A stretch of DNA of 5,505 nt from Gemmatimonadota bacterium (lineage in GTDB: Bacteria > Gemmatimonadota > Gemmatimonadetes > Longimicrobiales > Gaopeijiaceae): NCBI GenBank assembly GCA_002731735.1, contig PCCM01000023.1, positions 1 to 5,505 of the forward strand, given 5' to 3'. Shown here piece after piece: positions 4,388 through 5,505 of this stretch. The translations under genes and the position numbers were made by a program. A model generated the notes under the pieces. That model was not told where the DNA came from. It searched no databases and saw only the letters and a program-made list of their open reading frames with translations. Position 1 is the stretch's first letter. Each line of letters begins with the position of its first letter.

Positions 4388-5505
4388 GTGGATATTGCAC
4401 AACTGAGAATCAAGAGCGTCGGAGAGCTCCACGATTTGGCGGAGCAGCTCACCATCTCCAACTACTCCGGGCTTCGCAAACAAGATCTGATCTTCCGGAT
4501 CGAGCAGAGCTTGCTGGACAACGAAGTCATTCTCAGGGGCGAGGGCGTCCTGGAAATCTTGGCAGAGGGGTACGGTTTCCTCCGTTCGCAGGATTGGAAC
4601 TACCTGTACGGGCCGGACGACATCTACGTCAGCCCGTCGCAGATCAAACGGTTCGACCTTCGCACCGGCGACACGGTGCTCGGACAGGTCCGGCCGCCGA
4701 AGAAGGGGGAGCGTTACCTCGCACTGCTCAAGGTTGAAAGCATCAACAGTGATGAACCTGACAAGGCGAAGCAGAGGGTCGCCTTCGACAACCTGCGTCC
4801 CCGCCACCCGGAGGGTAGGCTCAGCTTAGAGATCGCCGACGAGGACCTGTCGATGCGGGTCGTGGACCTCGTCGCACCGATCGGTATGGGCCAACGGGGC
4901 TTGATCGTTTCACCGCCGAAGGCCGGCAAGACGATCTTGCTGCAGCAGATGGCGAATTCCATCACAGCGAACCACCCCGAGGTGCACCTCATCGTGCTGC
5001 TCATCGACGAGCGCCCCGAGGAAGTTACCGACATGGAGGAGCACGTCGTTGGAGAGGTGATTTCGTCCACTTTCGATGAACCAGCCACCCGGCATACGCA
5101 GGTGGCGGAGATGGTGTTGGAGAAGGCCAAGCGTCTTGTCGAGGCGGGGAAGGACGTAGTTATCCTCCTCGACTCCATCACCCGTCTCGCCCGAGCGTAC
5201 AACACCACCATCCCCCATTCCGGCAAGATCCTCTCCGGCGGTGTGGACGCGAACGCGCTTCACAAGCCCAAGCGCTTTTTCGGAGCCGCGAGGAATATCG
5301 ATGGCGGGGGCTCCCTGACGATCATCGCCACGGCTCTGGTCGAGACCGGTAGCCGCATGGACGAGGTCATCTTCGAAGAGTTCAAGGGAACCGGGAACAT
5401 GGAGTTGATCCTGGACCGGCACATCTCGGACAAGCGGATCTTTCCCGCCATCGACATCAACCGCTCCGGAACTCGGAAAGAGGAACTCCTACTGTCCTCC
5501 AACGA
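4388..5505 (+). CDS. rho: Transcription termination factor Rho, 3'-truncated by window edge
   Basis: Rho is the hexameric RNA-dependent ATPase/translocase that ends transcription and shapes polarity. The 372 residues seen here compare with 419 in E. coli, so only about the last 45-50 are missing. Domains in order are the Rho N-terminal helical domain (about 4-45), the cold-shock-like RNA-binding domain (about 50-115) with RNP-type GYGFLR (61-66) and YGPDDIYVSPSQIKRF (74-89), and the RecA-type motor. Motor motifs are Walker A SPPKAGKT (175-182), the catalytic-glutamate segment LLIDERPEEVT (204-214), Walker B VVILLDS (257-263), the Q-loop region GGVDANALHKPKRFFGAARN (284-303), the R-loop region EEFKGTGN (330-337) and the arginine-finger region NRSGTRKEE (358-366). 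There is no insertion in the N-terminal domain such as some actinobacterial Rho proteins carry. The start is GTG at 4388, chosen on its ribosome binding site and family alignment. It is transcribed divergently from the mla-type operon. Confidence 0.97.
   Translation, partial: MDIAQLRIKSVGELHDLAEQLTISNYSGLRKQDLIFRIEQSLLDNEVILRGEGVLEILAEGYGFLRSQDWNYLYGPDDIYVSPSQIKRFDLRTGDTVLGQVRPPKKGERYLALLKVESINSDEPDKAKQRVAFDNLRPRHPEGRLSLEIADEDLSMRVVDLVAPIGMGQRGLIVSPPKAGKTILLQQMANSITANHPEVHLIVLLIDERPEEVTDMEEHVVGEVISSTFDEPATRHTQVAEMVLEKAKRLVEAGKDVVILLDSITRLARAYNTTIPHSGKILSGGVDANALHKPKRFFGAARNIDGGGSLTIIATALVETGSRMDEVIFEEFKGTGNMELILDRHISDKRIFPAIDINRSGTRKEELLLSSN

Noticed and set aside
4045..4737. Plus-strand 230-codon open frame overlapping the rho start
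   Set aside because: It is out of frame with rho, which is certain from its motifs; no usable ribosome binding site precedes its first start, and the composition is unlike a protein.
4714..5502. Minus-strand open frames opposite rho
   Set aside because: They are antisense shadows created by high-GC third positions; the plus-strand rho motifs are unambiguous.

Overview
The window looks like chromosomal DNA of a GC-rich Gram-negative bacterium. An MCE/Mla-type phospholipid transport cassette implies an outer membrane. The Rho and MlaD sequences look most like Gemmatimonadota or a neighbouring phylum, but that placement rests on family familiarity, not on a search. I see no mobile element, CRISPR array, tRNA or rRNA.

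Layout: two divergent transcription units flank a 420-bp intergenic region (3968-4387). To the left, on the minus strand, six genes are packed head to tail. In transcription order they are a 119-aa protein of unknown function (3967-3608), an MlaE-type permease (3593-2811), an MlaF-type ABC ATPase (2814-2065), an MlaD/MCE-domain protein (2068-1058), a Nudix hydrolase (1039-587) and an AI-2E/PerM-family membrane protein (590-1, cut by the window edge). Three junctions are 4-bp stop/start overlaps (ATGA or GTGA) and the other two gaps are 14 and 18 bp, so this is very probably one operon. To the right, on the plus strand, is rho (4388-5505), cut at its 3' end; all but about the last 45-50 residues are present.

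How the genes work together: MlaE, MlaF and MlaD would form the inner-membrane ABC/MCE complex that moves phospholipids between inner and outer membranes. MlaB and MlaC are not in this window. The Nudix enzyme and the AI-2E-family protein share the transcript, but their functional link to lipid transport is unknown. The 119-aa first gene has a strong ribosome binding site and is not recognised.

The intergenic region carries a near-consensus sigma70-type promoter for rho (TTGACC-N17-TACAAT). It is followed by a C-rich, G-poor leader of about 139 nt with three short hairpins, which suggests Rho autoregulation. A weaker candidate promoter for the mla operon sits beside a 6+6 bp inverted repeat. 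Between the two promoters lie a dyad element with 10-bp arms and an isolated 9-nt perfect anti-Shine-Dalgarno match. I found no clearly new multi-gene system. The best leads are the unknown first gene of the mla operon and the regulatory structure of the rho leader and the divergent intergenic region.
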